Shown here piece by piece: positions 11,855 through 23,209 of a stretch of DNA of 64,000 nt (positions within the stretch are counted from its first letter, which is position 1; each line of letters starts with the position of its first letter). Position numbers and translations under genes: made by a program. Origin of the DNA: Heloderma charlesbogerti (taxonomy: Eukaryota; Chordata; Lepidosauria; Squamata; Helodermatidae); the NCBI GenBank assembly GCA_026122225.1, contig JANEZZ010002664.1, positions 338,501 through 402,500 of the forward strand, read 5' to 3'. The notes beneath the pieces were generated by a model. That model had not been told where the DNA came from. It saw only the letters and a program-made list of their open reading frames with translations, and ran no database searches.

Positions 11855-11985
11855 TGGCAGCCCTCCAGATGTTCTCCGACACCATCTCCCAGCAGGTCCT
11901 GCTAGCATGGCTGATGATCAGGGATGATGGGAGTTGTCCTCCAATGACACCTGGAGGCCCACAGCTTCCCCACTCCCGCCATAAG
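11855..11985. mobile_element. Hairpin MITE-like repeat
   Basis: The two halves (CCCTCCAGATGTTCTCCGAC... and ...TGATGGGAGTTGTCCTCC...CCTGGAGG) are partly complementary, as in the short hairpin repeats elsewhere in the window. Ends are not clear. Confidence 0.45.
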
Positions 11986-12984
11986 GGATATCTTATATGG
12001 ACAACGTGATAGCATAAATCAATTTCCCCCTGCTTTCTTTCACCAGCTGGTGGAAGGAACCTGAAATCCACGGGATCCGTCCCTCTTTTTATGGGAACAG
12101 GCAGCTGCATTAGTTTCTGGCCAGGCAAAGGGATGCTTGTAGGCCCACTCAGCAAAAACCAACAAACATTTTTACAAGCTGCCTATCTGGGATACCCAGG
12201 GCTCAGCAGTATCAGCGTCGTTCCATAACGGAAGCCGAGCGGGACAAAAATGTAAGAAATAAAACGAAATAAGAACCTTGGGAGCAAACTAGCAATGGAC
12301 CATTGGGGTCCAGGATACTGGAAAATTTCTCACCTGGTCTTCAACAGCTCTGATTTGTGAGGGGAGCAGGGGAGGGGCTAGCTGTTTTTCGCCACCTCTG
12401 ATCCTCTTCTTATAGGCAGCTGGGTCCACATAATTGACAGAAACTCCCACAGGACAGATCACACCCGCTGATTGTGAGGGTGTCTTGCAACAGAGGCTGG
12501 TGGCTCTGGTGTCTGGAAAGCTCCTTCTGAGTTCTGGCTGGTTCTGACTGAAACCCAGAGAGGATTTCTCACCCCATTGACATCAGAGCCCCCAGCCTCC
12601 CGCTGTCTGTTCAGGGCGGGGGTCAAACTGGCACTGTCATTTTCTCTTCCCAAGGGATCCTGGGAGTTATATTCCTGGGAGAGCGGACTGGAGGATCCTC
12701 AGAAGTCAGAACCTTGTGAACTCCCATTCCCAGCATTTCTTGGGGGAAGCCATGTTGGTCACACTGGTATCAAACAGATATATGCTTGTAGTATAGTCTT
12801 TCTGGCCATCTCTCTGTGAGCCCAGCGACATCTACCGATGCTCCACGCTTTTTCTCTGGTGACAGAATTGAATTCCGAGCCAGCACAGGACACATATGAA
12901 GCTCTTTCTGTATCGTAACAACAGAACAATCAAACAGCTTATAGGTCTCTCCTGCAGCTTTGTACCTTTTCCCGGGGGGACCAG

Positions 12985-13275
12985 ACCATAGCTTAGTGGT
13001 AGAGCACATGCTTAAAATGCCAAAGGTCCCAGGTTGAGTCCCTGCCCGGCTTAAGTCCTTTCTCCGCCTAAGAACCTGGAAAGATGCTCGCAGAGCAGAG
13101 GCGGGGGGAATATCCAGATGTCATGGACTTCAACTCCCAGCATTCCTGACTACTGCCCATGCTGGCAGGAGCTTCTGGGAGTTGAAGTCTGAAACATCTG
13201 GAGATCTACCCTTTGCTCACTCCTGGAGCAGACAATGCTAGCCCAGATGGACAAGTAGTCTGACCTTGGGTAAGG
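12985..13275 (+). mobile_element. tRNA-derived SINE, interrupted by a hairpin MITE
   Basis: An A-box-like segment (TAGCTTAGTGGTAGAGCAC) and a B-box-like segment (CCCAGGTTGAGTCCCTG) mark a pol III promoter of tRNA type; the tail resumes at about 13215 with 'gctagcccagatggacaagtagtctgacc'. A hairpin (about 13107-13212, arms ATCCAGATGTCATGGACTTC and its approximate complement) lies in the middle. Same SINE family as 38436, 38672, 43113 and 43357. Confidence 0.65.
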
Positions 13276-13516
13276 CGACACTTCGTACTCTGTGAGGTTC
13301 GGCGATGTCTCCCACAAGGGCAGTGGGCATGGGGAAGGAAAGGAAAGTTGGCGGTTCTTCCAACGGGCTCCCCAGTGTATACCCAGGAAGGTGATCTTTA
13401 GTTCACATCCAGTAGTGGCCCTTTGGATGGGGCCAAGCGATGACTCCTGGACAGAACCAAATGGGTCAAAGGTGTCGCCGAGAGGAATCTGCTTGGTTAG
13501 GACCAGAGGTAGGATG

Positions 13517-13838
13517 GAATCTTCAGGGCAAAGGGGAGGAGCCAGGTTAGACTCTTCAGGGCAAAGGGGAGAAGCCAGGTTATAATCTTCGGGGCACAGG
13601 GGAGGAGCCAGGTTAGAATCTTCGAGGCACAGGGGAGGAGCCAGGTTAGAATCTTCGAGGCACAGGGGAGGAGCCAGGTTAGAATCTTCGGGGCAAAGGG
13701 GAGGAGCCAGGTTAGCATCTTCAGGGCAAAGGGGAGGAGCCAGGTTAGCATCTTCAGGGCAAAGGGGACGAGCCAGGTTAGCATCTTCAGGGCAGAGGGG
13801 AGGAGCCAGGTTAGAATCTTCAGGGTAAGGGGTGGATC
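13517..13838. repeat. 33-bp minisatellite, about 10 copies
   Basis: Unit close to CTTCAGGGCAAAGGGGAGGA followed by GCCAGGTTAGAAT, with variants at a few sites (CAGGG/GAGGC, AAAGG/ACAGG). Because 33 is a multiple of three, the minus strand stays open with an 11-residue period; this is a by-product and not evidence for a gene. Confidence 0.95.
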
Positions 13839-14275
13839 CAGGCCACCCACTATTGTCGGGTTATGGGTAGAACCTGACCGAATCAAATGGGTCACAGCTG
13901 GAGCCTGGCAGAATCTGGGGGTGACCTTTTTTATTTTTTTAGATCCCCATTCTGGATGGCGACATGGTTGTACTGGTTGGGCCAGGAAAACACCAATGGG
14001 TCTGCAACTCTGATGAAGCAATTGCAGCCTTAAATGGACACAGACCTTAAAAGTATCCCCAGTAAGGCCCCACTCAAGTCCTCCATGCCGTTGCATTCTG
14101 ATGGGGGTAACACCAAGGCACGGAGACAGCCTTTATTTCTAAAAATCAATAAAATATATAAATGGCATTCCAGTTCTCTGAATCTGCCAAGAGAAAGAAT
14201 CACATGCACTCTGTCTCTCTCCTTCTCATGGTTGTTTGTCGCAAGGCCCTAGGAGACAAGGGTGGTTTCGTTTTT

Positions 14276-14296
14276 TTATTTCTCTTTTCTCTCTTT

Positions 14297-14329
<33 letters not shown>

Positions 14330-14335
14330 TGCATT
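14276..14335. repeat. (CT)n-rich microsatellite
   Basis: TCTCTTT and CT units. The region to 15209 is AT/pyrimidine-rich and holds no recognised element or exon. Confidence 0.9.
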
Positions 14336-15209
14336 TTTGTCAATCTAATGATTCACTTATATTGCCCAACTTTTCCCTTCTCTTCATACCTTACCTACTA
14401 AAGGAGGAAATGCCACTTTCTTGGTAAGTGGACGTTAACCAGGAGGGACTTAAAAAAAGTGGAAATTTAACAAAAAGAAATTATAAAGTGAAATTAAAAA
14501 AGGAAAGAGAATAGAACGCTGGTGGAGACTCTGCACAAAGTTCAAAACCCAGGAAGAGTTCAGAAACTTTTTCTTTCTTTTTTTCAGTACTGATGACATT
14601 TGTGGAGTTTCCTTTTTGTTTAAAATTTATTTTCCCCCTGCCCCCACCCCTTTTGGTGTTCATTACAAAACCCCTGCCCCTTTCTCATAGTTCTCTCTTC
14701 TCTTCCACTCCTTGATTGGCTACCCACCAATAATTCCATTTTGATCCCACTCCAGCTCAAACTCCTGCTTCTGATCCTTTCTTCCCTCCCATAACATTCC
14801 CCCATTCACCAATATCCACACACACACCCTTTTTCTCTCTTTTTAGCATCATTTGGGATTTTTTAATTTTTGTTTTTGTAAACCCCATATACTTCCATTT
14901 TTCCGAAGTAATTTTTTCCCCGTTTGAACTCTCCCTCCCTGTTTACATTTTGTTTTTGTTCTTTTGTTTTTTCTGTTTTGCATGCCAGAGATTTGCATGA
15001 GCTGCGTTGTTTAAGGACGAGAGATCGAAGAGGGGAGAAAGGTGCAGAGTAGTGTCTGTGTAGCCTGCCTTTTTTCAATCATTGTGCATTGCTGTTGTGA
15101 ATTGCAGCTTTCCACGTTGGTGGGGGTTCCTTTTAAATACCTCTCCTTCTTTCTTTCTCCCCCCAACCCCAACCATCCTTCTCTCCCTCCTTCTCTTTCA
15201 TTCTGCCAG

Positions 15210-15556
15210 AGGTTGGATTCTGCGTCGCCTTCTGCCAGGGCGCATATCAAGACCGAAGCCCCATCTCCACACTCCAAAGACAGCAGGGGGGGGAAATATG
15301 GCCCCAAGACCCCACGGCGGTCCACATCGCCAGGGAGATGCTCGGGAGGAGATAAGCATTTCCACAAGCGCCACACCAGATCCACGTCGATGCATAAGCA
15401 CAAGGGGCGTGGCAGGACCAAAGGCTCAGCAGCCAAGGGGTCCCCGCGGTCTGTCAGCCATACGGGCTACAGCAGTGACTCAGAAGGCTCTGTCTGCTCG
15501 CATCCATATCACACAGCAGCTGGGGCAGAAAAGAGCCACGGGGCATACCTGAAAAC
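15210..15556 (+). CDS. SRRM3: SRRM3 internal exon (RS/HK-rich region)
   Basis: This 347-nt exon has a long pyrimidine tract ending TTCTGCCAG and a donor GTAAGG. It starts at codon phase 0 (AGG TTG GAT) and ends two bases into a codon, which the next exon completes. It encodes 115 residues from RLDSASPSARAH to HGAYLK, rich in Ser, Arg, His, Lys and Gly, with no compact domain, as expected for the disordered middle of SRRM3/SRRM4 proteins. SRRM3 is a nuclear SR-related protein that promotes inclusion of very short neural exons. The preceding exon was not found in the window. A UGC word lies three bases before the acceptor AG, a position where SRRM4-type regulators are known to bind in their targets. 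Exon assignment is strong from phase and context; paralog assignment rests on the downstream exons. Confidence 0.85.
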
Positions 15557-15638
15557 GTAAGGACCAGGTTGTGGTGCATCTCTGAATGCTCTAGTGATAA
15601 CCATTCTGATCTGGAAGCCATTCATCTCTAGTCAAGAC

Positions 15639-16044
15639 TGGGGATGTACCGATTTGGTAAAATCTGTTCCATCTGTGTTTCACGGATGGTCAGGTGCCTT
15701 TCATTCCATCTTCCGCTCATTGACAGAATCGGATTTTTTCCGGTTTCCAGAATTTGCACGAATGTGCATTTGTGCAAACTTGCACTTGCAAAAATGTGCA
15801 GATCCTCCCCAAATGTGCATTTTCATACTTTACCCTATGGGGGAAATGTGCATTTTCAGCAGATTTATTTTACGTATTTTTCTATGACTAAATTTGCATG
15901 AAATTCCAGAGAGTAAAAAAGTGGTCCACACATCCGCAGAATCCATGTGACTTGGGAAAAGCCGGTCCGCTGCAGGATCCTCAGGTTGGATTCATAGAAA
16001 TCCAAACTCATTTGATTCTGTTGTGGATTTCTCTGACATCCCTA
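15639..16044. mobile_element. hAT-like MITE (GTGCATTTTCA family), copy 1
   Basis: Starts TGGGGATGTACC, ends CATCCCTA, flanked by GTCAAGAC (15631-15638) and GTCAGGAC (16045-16052), an 8-bp duplication with one mismatch. 406 bp, AT-rich, with repeated AATGTGCATTTTCA words. It shares 'gtaaaatctgttccatct' near the left end with 18333-18847. Lies in the SRRM3 intron. Confidence 0.8.
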
Positions 16045-16588
16045 GTCAGGACTACCAAACCAGGTCCAGATTCTGGTTAGGGATGGATTTGGAAGGATCT
16101 CTGCTTCCAGGTAATTTTTTGTGAACCACCTAGAGAGCATTGGGAATTGGGTGGTATAGAAATGTAAATTTAATAATGATAATGATAATAGCACCCTATG
16201 ATGGCTAACATTCTCAATGCTCCAACAGAATGATGGCTAACATTCTCAGTGCTCCAACAGAATGATGGCTAACATTCTCAGTGCTCCAACAGAGGCTGAC
16301 ATATCAGATCTTTGCCCATGTCCCATGACCAAAGTACTGGTACCAGTTACTCTGGCCCAGTACAGATGTTAACAGTGGGCTCCTCTACCCCACCCTTGTC
16401 TTCTGTGAAAAATGGGAAGATAGATTGGTGTATTTTAGCTTCTTTTCATTCTCTTCATTCTCTGTTTAAGTTATGTGGCCAAGTTTAGAGGACAGTTCTC
16501 TATTTGAAGGGATGTCCAGTCTAAGTCCAACTGAAAGATAAAGAACCCTAAGAAGGGAGAGCAGGCAGATGGGCCTTGAAGTTGTTCA

Positions 16589-17012
16589 TAGGGATGCTGG
16601 AGAAATTCGAGATGGTCTAAAATGAGCTCAAATTTCTAAGAATCTGACTTGCGGAATCCACTGCAGACAAACCTCCTCAGGCCACGTGGAGTCCATGGAC
16701 TTTTGGATCTTCTTTTTTTTTAACTTTCCTGAAATTTATGGATATTTATTCTTAGGAAAATGCACACATTTCTGCTGACACTGGTAAATATATGCAGGGA
16801 AAAGTTGAATGGAATTGGGGACAATCGGCTACGTGTTATGTACTAAAGTAAATTACATAAACTGTTGCAAACCCTCTTATGAAATTATTTGCGAATTTTT
16901 CTGCATGACAAAAAAAAATTGAATCCATCTGTGAATGGACAATGGAACAAAAGGCAATCGACAATCCACGAAACAGAGACAGAGTGGAGTTTACACAATC
17001 CATACGTCCCTA
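16589..17012. mobile_element. hAT-like MITE (GCTGGAGAAATTC family), copy 1
   Basis: Starts TAGGGATGCTGG, ends CGTCCCTA; the flanks GTTGTTCA (16581-16588) and GTTGTCCA (17013-17020) are an 8-bp duplication with one mismatch. 424 bp. It shares 'tttctaagaatctgac' and the internal 'aattacgtaa'-like AT palindromes with 62783-63191. Confidence 0.8.
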
Positions 17013-17385
17013 GTTGTCCATCAACCATTAGCAGTTGATGGCCCGCCAGTTCACCTGGTCACAATCTAGGGCAAGATGTATTGGATTTTAATTTAAATTT
17101 TAGTAATTCTTACCAAATTTGCATCCGTATGTATAAATTAGCACATATCAATTTCAGGCAAATCTGAAATTGGCTTGATTTTTTTGGCTGATCCCAAAAA
17201 GATCTGAACTGCTGTCATGCAGAAGATGGAGGGGACACGTTCTCTGTTGCTCCTGAGGGCAGGACTGGAACCAAGGGGTGGAAATAGCAGGGAAGCAAAT
17301 TCCAGCTAAACATTAGGGTTGAGCTGAAATATAGAAACTGCACCAGAATTGCTATCAACCATCAACAAGAAATATATAACATTTA

Positions 17386-17690
17386 GGGACAGACGAATCT
17401 GTCCATTTTGGTTTCTCTAAGTTTCTCATTGATTGAATCTTACATTTCTTTCATCCCATTTCCACATCAGTTTACACATTTTCTTTTAAAAAACTTTCCA
17501 TGTGCATTTCTTCTGCTATTTGCAAAGTTCTGTGCACAATTTTGCCTAATATATGCATTCTTGCAAGCAGTTTTTCCCATTGTGGTGTCTCTTTGTGCAT
17601 TTTTCCAACATATGCATTTTTGTGCGCACTTTCTCCCAACATATCAAAATTCAGAGAAGTGCAAATACTATAGGATCACTATATTTAGGT
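17386..17690. mobile_element. hAT-like MITE fragment
   Basis: Begins TAGGGACAGACGAATCTGTC, followed by CATTTTGGTTTCTC. The reverse complement of this end (GAGAAACCAAAATGGACC...CATCCCTA) closes the fragment at 18865-19227, so both derive from one family. No target duplication was found and the right boundary is uncertain. Confidence 0.5.
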
Positions 17691-18332
17691 TCTTGTCCTG
17701 ATTCTTTGAGTATGAATTAGATGGGTTGGTATTAAAATGTGAACTGAACAAATTTCTGCCCTATCCCATAATAACAGGAATGAGCCAAATCGTAAGACAG
17801 TAACACATACAGATAAAGAAAGATCAGATGCCTGGGTACATTTCAACCTCAAAAGTTCTTCAGTGGGGAAATAGTCAACAAGACATCTGAACCATCTTGT
17901 AAAACAAATAGGAGGTGTGACATTCTTGTGACATATGTAACACCTGGAAAATCTACAGGAAAGGTGGGAACTGGGGTGGTGCCAAAATACCAGCATATTT
18001 CAGCTTAAAGCTCCTCTGGCCAAGCCTTAGGAAAGGGATTTCAACCTTTTAGAATGGGGGAGAAATTGCCTGAAAGCTTGGAAACTAACAAATGATTGGT
18101 GGTTGGGAGAAAGAGGGTGGGGCATGGAGAAGGAGGTGTGGTCTTCTGGGGAACCCCAGGGGGCCAATTTTATCTCACAGTCCTGAGGTTTTGCACCTCT
18201 GATATAGACCTTTGGCCTGATCCAGTGGTGCTCTTCTTATGTTCTCACGAGTAGGGAAGAGCAAGGAATCCGCTCAGTTAGCATTTTAATGAAAACTCGC
18301 CTCATTTTGCCCTTTCTAATCTATACGCAAAC

Positions 18333-18847
18333 TAGTGATGTATGGATTTTGTAAAATCTGTTCCATCTATATTTCGCAGATTGTCAGTTACCTTTCATAT
18401 CTTTGTCTGCTTATTGGTGAATTTTCCCCCCATTTCCCATGAAGTCACAGTTACGCAAAGCTGCACTTGTGAAAATGCAAAAAATCCCCCCCAATGCACA
18501 AATCCACACAAAATGGGGAAATCGCTACCCCCAAATAAGCATTTTCATGCCTTAGCATATGAGGGAAATGTGCATTTTCATGCTTTGTTCTATGGGGGAA
18601 ATGTGCATTTTCATGTGTTAGCCTATGGGGAAATGTGCATTTTCAGCTGGTGTTTTTTTTAAAAAAAAAATTACGCTTTTTCTACATCTAAATTTGTGTA
18701 AAATTCTGGAAAGTTTAAAAAAAAACAAAAAACCAGTCCATGAGTCCGTGTGACTCAGGGAAAGCCAGTTTGCTGTGGAATCCATGGGTCAGATTCATAG
18801 AAATCTGAACTCATTTGATTCCATTGCAGATTTCCCCAACATTCCTA
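18333..18847. mobile_element. hAT-like MITE (GTGCATTTTCA family), copy 2
   Basis: Starts TAGTGATGTATGG, ends CATTCCTA; the flanks ACGCAAAC (18325-18332) and ATGCAAAC (18848-18855) differ at one base. It contains a short tandem expansion of the AATGTGCATTTTCATG word at about 18535-18650. Non-coding. Confidence 0.75.
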
Positions 18848-18864
18848 ATGCAAACCGAAATCCA

Positions 18865-19227
18865 GTTACTCTTCCAAATGCACCCATCTCCAGATTGCAC
18901 AGTAAAGTTCTCCAATCAAAATATGGGTACACCAATGTGTACATTAGGGGAAAGTGTGGACAAAAATGGGTGGATTGGTGAAAATAACGTTAAATGATGA
19001 AACAATGTTAGGGGAAATAGCTTGCAAAAATGCATACATTATGCAAAATGGCATAGAAAAAAATATGTGCATTAAGAGAAATGCAGGTGAAAATGTGTAT
19101 AAATATTTTTCCTACAATTTTTCCAAACTGATGAAACAGCTCGAACTGAAATGGGTTGAACTGAACTTAAGACAGGAGAAATGGGAAACCGGGAGAAACC
19201 AAAATGGACCAATTTGTCCATCCCTAC
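18865..19227. mobile_element. hAT-like MITE fragment
   Basis: AT-rich sequence ending with CCAATTTGTCCATCCCTA, the reverse complement of the end at 17386. The left boundary is not clear. Confidence 0.5.
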
Positions 19228-19313
19228 CTTTGAGCACCTGAGCTCCCCCCCCACACACACACACTCACCTCTCCAAATCTGAGCCTCTAATCTTGGCTTG
19301 CTACATCTTCCAG

Positions 19314-19529
19314 GGCAAAGGAGAGGCACCATCGGGGAAGAGCCCGCAGTTGTTCCCCGGCTCCAGCCAAGCATTCCAGGCACAACTCGGAGCGAAGGAA
19401 GAGCCCGTCACGCAGCAGTTCCTGGAGCTCTAGCCGGTCCCCGTCTAAATCACGGTCCCGATCCCGGGAGAAGAGGTCTGCACGCAGCAGGACTCGCTCC
19501 GGATCCCAGAAAAAAACCACAGGCAGCAG
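19314..19529 (+). CDS. SRRM3: SRRM3 RS-domain exon
   Basis: A 216-nt exon between CTTCCAG and GTGAGG. Its first base completes the codon left open at 15556, and it ends two bases into an Arg codon. It encodes about 72 residues dominated by Arg-Ser dipeptides (for example SPSRSSSWSSSRSPSKSR), the classic low-complexity RS domain used for protein-protein contacts within spliceosomal assemblies and as a substrate for SR-protein kinases. The frame is free of stops only in the phase dictated by its neighbours. RS composition is shared by SRRM3 and SRRM4, so this exon alone would not separate them. Confidence 0.9.
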
Positions 19530-20038
19530 GTGAGGCACCGCAATTCCTCGTCCTGACACCGGAGGAAGCACTTTCCTTTCCGAGGAGCTGAAGGATGTGC
19601 GAAGGGCAAATTCTAATCCTTGTGCACGTGCTTTTTCATTGCTTTCAAAGTCCTGGGGTTCTGACGGAGCACAGCCTAGTAGGGCATGGATCAGATGACG
19701 AGAAAGATCGCTGTTCCTTCTAACAACTAGTAGTTGCTTTTGCTTATAAGATCGTAAGCTGCCTCAGACTTTCTATAGCAGGTTGCATTACTTCAGGCTA
19801 TGGGCCACATCCGGCCCTCCTCGGGGTCCCAATCCAACCCTCTGCATGGCTGTTCCATAGCACCCCAACAACAACACAAAAAGCAGCTGTGTTAAAGTTC
19901 TGGCACTGTGCGAGTTTAAATCAGAAAATAACTAGTTAAAATTGATGATACTAAAGATTCTTTAAGAGTTTGACAGCTAACCTCAAAGTGGGGAACCCAG
20001 AAGCACATGTGAGCATCCAGTATGAGGTCTAGGCTGAG

Positions 20039-20516
20039 TAGGGATGCACAAAAGTCACTTACCTTTTCAAAGGGTGACATTTCCGGTGGGGGGGAGGCAC
20101 TCCATCCCTCCCCCCGAAATTCTGTCCGGCCGGCTCCGCTCCATGGAGCTGCCATTTGCATCTGCTGTTTGTTTGTTTTTTTGCTTGCCGTGATAGGTTA
20201 CATAAATACTTACATAATTACTTAAATTACTTACGTAGCCTATTACAGCCTCCGCAGGGACGCAAATGGCGTCCCTGTTTTAGCCGTGATAGGCTACATA
20301 ATCATTTACGTAGCCTATCACGGCTATGATGAGGAAGCAAATGGCGGCTGCACATGCGGCCGCCATTCGCAAGTCAGCACGGACGGCAGCAGGTAAGTGC
20401 TCCGTTTTGCGCGCCTTTCGTGGGGGGGGGCTTCGTTCGACCACGGATTTCGGGGGGCCAAATGCACTGGCATTCGGCCTCACCAAGATCCGTGGTGGAA
20501 TTCTCTGACATCCCTA
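20039..20516 (+). mobile_element. Foldback hAT-like element, short type
   Basis: Starts TAGGGATGCACAAAAGTC, ends CATCCCTA, with a perfect 8-bp duplication AGGCTGAG (20031-20038 and 20517-20524). 478 bp. Outward GTAAGT motifs occur at 20057-20064 (reverse strand) and 20393-20398. The core has TACGTA/TACATAA hairpins (about 20188-20250 and 20281-20325), an AAATGGCGGC...GCCGCCATTC hairpin (20339-20370) and a terminal right-hand hairpin. The cleanest un-nested short copy, lying in the SRRM3 intron. Confidence 0.93.
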
Positions 20517-20636
20517 AGGCTGAGAGAGAGGAGGAGAGAGGGTTTGTTCTAGAGATGAGCTTAAATTTCTCAGAAGACATTGATTTTCCTGAGAAAATGT
20601 CTAAGGTTTGTCGTGTTTGTTTGTTTGTTTGTTTGT

Positions 20637-21060
20637 TTGTTTATTGACGGCATTTATATACTGCTCCACATCTAGACAGATTCTGGAGCAGTGAACAATA
20701 AAAGATATAAAATAAGATAAAATAATAAAACACCACATTAAAAATTATTACTTTTTTTTTTTTACACAAAAGAAACAGAATTCCAATAAAACTGTGGCTG
20801 GTCAGTCAAGGAAGGCTTCTTGAAATAAAGATGTTTTCAGGAGGTGCCAGAAACAACACAATTTGGCTCCTGCCTGACCTCCAGAGGCGGGGAGTTCCAT
20901 AGAAATGGGACCACCACACTGAAGGCTCTTCTCCGGGTGGGCTCCAGTCAGGATACGACCCTCCTTTCATGGCAGCCACCATTTTTACCCCCAAATGCCC
21001 TGGAAGACACTAGGTCCAGGGTGTCATGGAGGGTGCAAAACAGCGGCCATGCTGACACCT
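20637..21060 (-). repeat. L2-clade LINE 3' fragment
   Basis: Contains the words 'ttatatactgctccacatctagacag', 'caggaggtgccagaaac' and 'cagaggcggggagttcc' that also precede a recognisable L2 reverse-transcriptase C-terminal segment at 37305-38382. The A/T-rich end at 20637 is the 3' end, so the element reads on the minus strand. Confidence 0.65.
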
Positions 21061-21096
21061 GCAGTGGTGGCAAAAAATAAATAAATGTAACCCTTA

Positions 21097-21220
21097 GAGA
21101 AAGAAAGAAAAGAGAGAGAGAGAGAGAGAGAGAAAGGAAGGAAGGAAGGAAGGAAGGAAGGAGGAAGGAAGGAAGGAAGGAAAGGAAGGAAGGAAGGAAG
21201 GAAGGAAGGAAGGAAGGAAG

Positions 21221-21308
<88 letters not shown>

Positions 21309-21311
21309 AAA
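21097..21311. repeat. (GA)n/(GGAA)n/(GAAA)n microsatellite
   Basis: About 215 bp of purines on the plus strand, moving from GA to GGAA to GA to GAAA units. Likely length-variable. Confidence 0.97.
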
Positions 21312-21480
21312 GCTGTGCTCCCAGGTTTGATCCCTGGCTTCTCCAGGTAGGGCTAGGAAAGAATTGGGAAGGGACGAATTTGGGACTGGAAAAATGAGAC
21401 CTTGATGGATTCCTGCACTGAGCAGGGGGTTGGACTCGATGGCCTTACAGGCCCCTTCCAACCCTACTATTCTATGATCC
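21312..21480 (+). repeat. SINE fragment joined to CR1 3' tail
   Basis: A B-box-like 'ccaggtttgatccctgg' is followed by the CR1 end 'ctgcactgagcagggggttggactcgatgg' and 'ccaaccctactattctatgatcc'. Confidence 0.6.
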
Positions 21481-21906
21481 TTCCCCACCCTTGAGAAACT
21501 GATGGAGAATTTCTCCTCCTGCTAGAGGAATTCGGTGAAGTGGTCCCTCCCCCCACCACCATTTTCTCTGCCCACAACTGAGGGTGGAGAATTTCGAGAG
21601 GCCATTTGCACACAGCCCTAGTTCATTCTCCAGGTCAGCTTCCGTGGCGTTGATGGCTTCAGCTCAGTGGCGTAGAAAATCTTGAAGTGCAGGTGGTCCC
21701 CCTAGCCACACTCCCCGAGGAGACTCCCAAACTACAAGCAGATGTGTGGCTCCATATCAACAAAGCCGCTGTAGCCGTTTTCATCTCCACCAGGAGCAGG
21801 GCTTTGGTAAGGCCATGGGGTCTGCGTTGCCCATTCCAGACCAGGAGACACCAAAATACTTTACATTGCAACAAGGAACAATATATTGTTGCTGGGGAAA
21901 TTCATT

Positions 21907-21940
21907 CTCCCCTCACACACACACACACACACACACACCC
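21907..21940. repeat. (CA)n microsatellite
   Basis: About 16 CA units. Confidence 0.95.
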
Positions 21941-22429
21941 CTGCAGCTAAGCTCAGAGGGAACAGGGAAGGCTGAGTGGGGGGCTGTCAGATGACATCAG
22001 TGTCCCTGCTGATAAAGAAATGCTGGCACTATAACCCCGAGAGCCCCGGTTCTATTACACCACTGCTTAAGCTGAAAGCTAGAGTACATCACACACAAGG
22101 ATCCATGGATGGATCAATTGCAGCTGATGAAGCTCCTTGTATTTATGTCATGCCCAGCCAATCAGGCGGCTTCATGCTGCCTGCCAATCACAGGGAGCAA
22201 TGTTGTACATCCTTATTCCCTTCTAGGGAAGCCAACTGACACAGTCCAGGCATCTCACTAGCCCCCGTCTCATAACCTGATATTCCCAGTCGAGCCCTAC
22301 AAACTGGGCTCCTGGCTGCGGGATGGGACGGCTGAAGATTTCCTTTCAGTACATTTAAAATAATAATAATAGTAATAATAATATCAGACTTGACCAGCAT
22401 TCACACATTTCTTCCTATTCGAGATGAAA

Positions 22430-22905
22430 AGGACATGACATTAAAAAAAAAAATGGAATGTGAAAGAAACCAAAACTGACAAATTTGCCTATCGGGGCCA
22501 ACAGCTTTGAGTGTTTAGCTCTTCGAAGTCTGGGTTTCAATCCATGTGTATTTAGTCACGTCCTTGCTGCTGATTTAGGGTTGCCATTTTTTTTTTCCTG
22601 ACAGGCCCTTCGTCTTTAACAGCTGCATAGCAGGGAGGTACAACATGGGTCTCTCCCTGCTGGGAATAGCTGGACCTACTGAATTTGGCCAGTGCAGATG
22701 GGTGAAAATTTCATTTTCATTTTGGTTCAGTTTTGCAGAGAATGTTTCCATATTTGGAAATTTCTTCATATTCAGGACGGAAAGAACATGAGATTATTAT
22801 TTTTTAAAGATATGATACGATACTGTATTTTTTCGTATTGTATCGTATTTTTTAAAGTGAATGCAGGAGTGAGCGGAACTGACAGTTCCATCCATCTCTA
22901 ACTGA
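22430..22905. mobile_element. MITE-like AT-rich fragments
   Basis: Segments at about 22430-22510 and 22692-22905 share 'gatgggtgaaaatttc', 'ttggttcagtttt' and 'attttttaaa' words with 29410-29565. A perfect-looking AT palindrome (ATACGATACTG...CGTATTGTATCGTAT) lies at 22811-22852. Boundaries are not resolved. Confidence 0.4.
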
Positions 22906-23071
22906 GGCCTTCCCCCAACAAACAGGACTGAACCCAGGTCTGGAGAGTTTGGTAGTACTACCTAGTGGTCGGAGGATTTCCCACTGTGCCTGATCAGGAC
23001 GAATCCCTCATATGTGTGTGGAAATAAGGCTTAAAAAGTTGCTGTTGGTTCTGGTTTGTTTCTTCATCTAG

Positions 23072-23209
23072 AGAGAAAGACAATGAGCCACGAACACGTC
23101 ACAGTGATACGGAACCGACACGGGCCCGACGGCGTTCCCGGAGCTACTCCCCCATCCGAAAAAGAAGGCGCGACTCCCCCAGCTTTATGGAACCCAGAAG
23201 AATCACTAG
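23072..23209 (+). CDS. SRRM3: SRRM3 exon, N-terminal half of the eMIC domain
   Basis: A 138-nt exon between CTTCATCTAG and GTAAAT. Its first base completes AG|A (Arg) from the previous exon, and it ends AG, completed to Ser by the last exon. It encodes REKDNEPRTRHS, then an Arg-rich run, SYSPIRKRRRDS and PSFMEPRRIT. From family knowledge this begins the 'enhancer of microexons' (eMIC) domain of SRRM3/SRRM4, which recruits early splicing factors at microexon 3' splice sites. As I remember it, SRRM4 has SPMRKRRRDSPSHLEARRIT here, so SPIRK and SFMEP argue for SRRM3. No damage is visible. Confidence 0.93.

Noticed and set aside
10451..11908. Minus-strand open frame of 485 codons
   Set aside because: It crosses the end of a foldback transposon, unique DNA and a dispersed repeat. 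No domain or composition suggests coding, and other frames over the same DNA are similarly open because of high GC.
13497..14096. Minus-strand frame of 199 codons with LTWLLPFALK repeats
   Set aside because: It is the 33-bp minisatellite read in an open phase; the hydrophobic look is coincidental.
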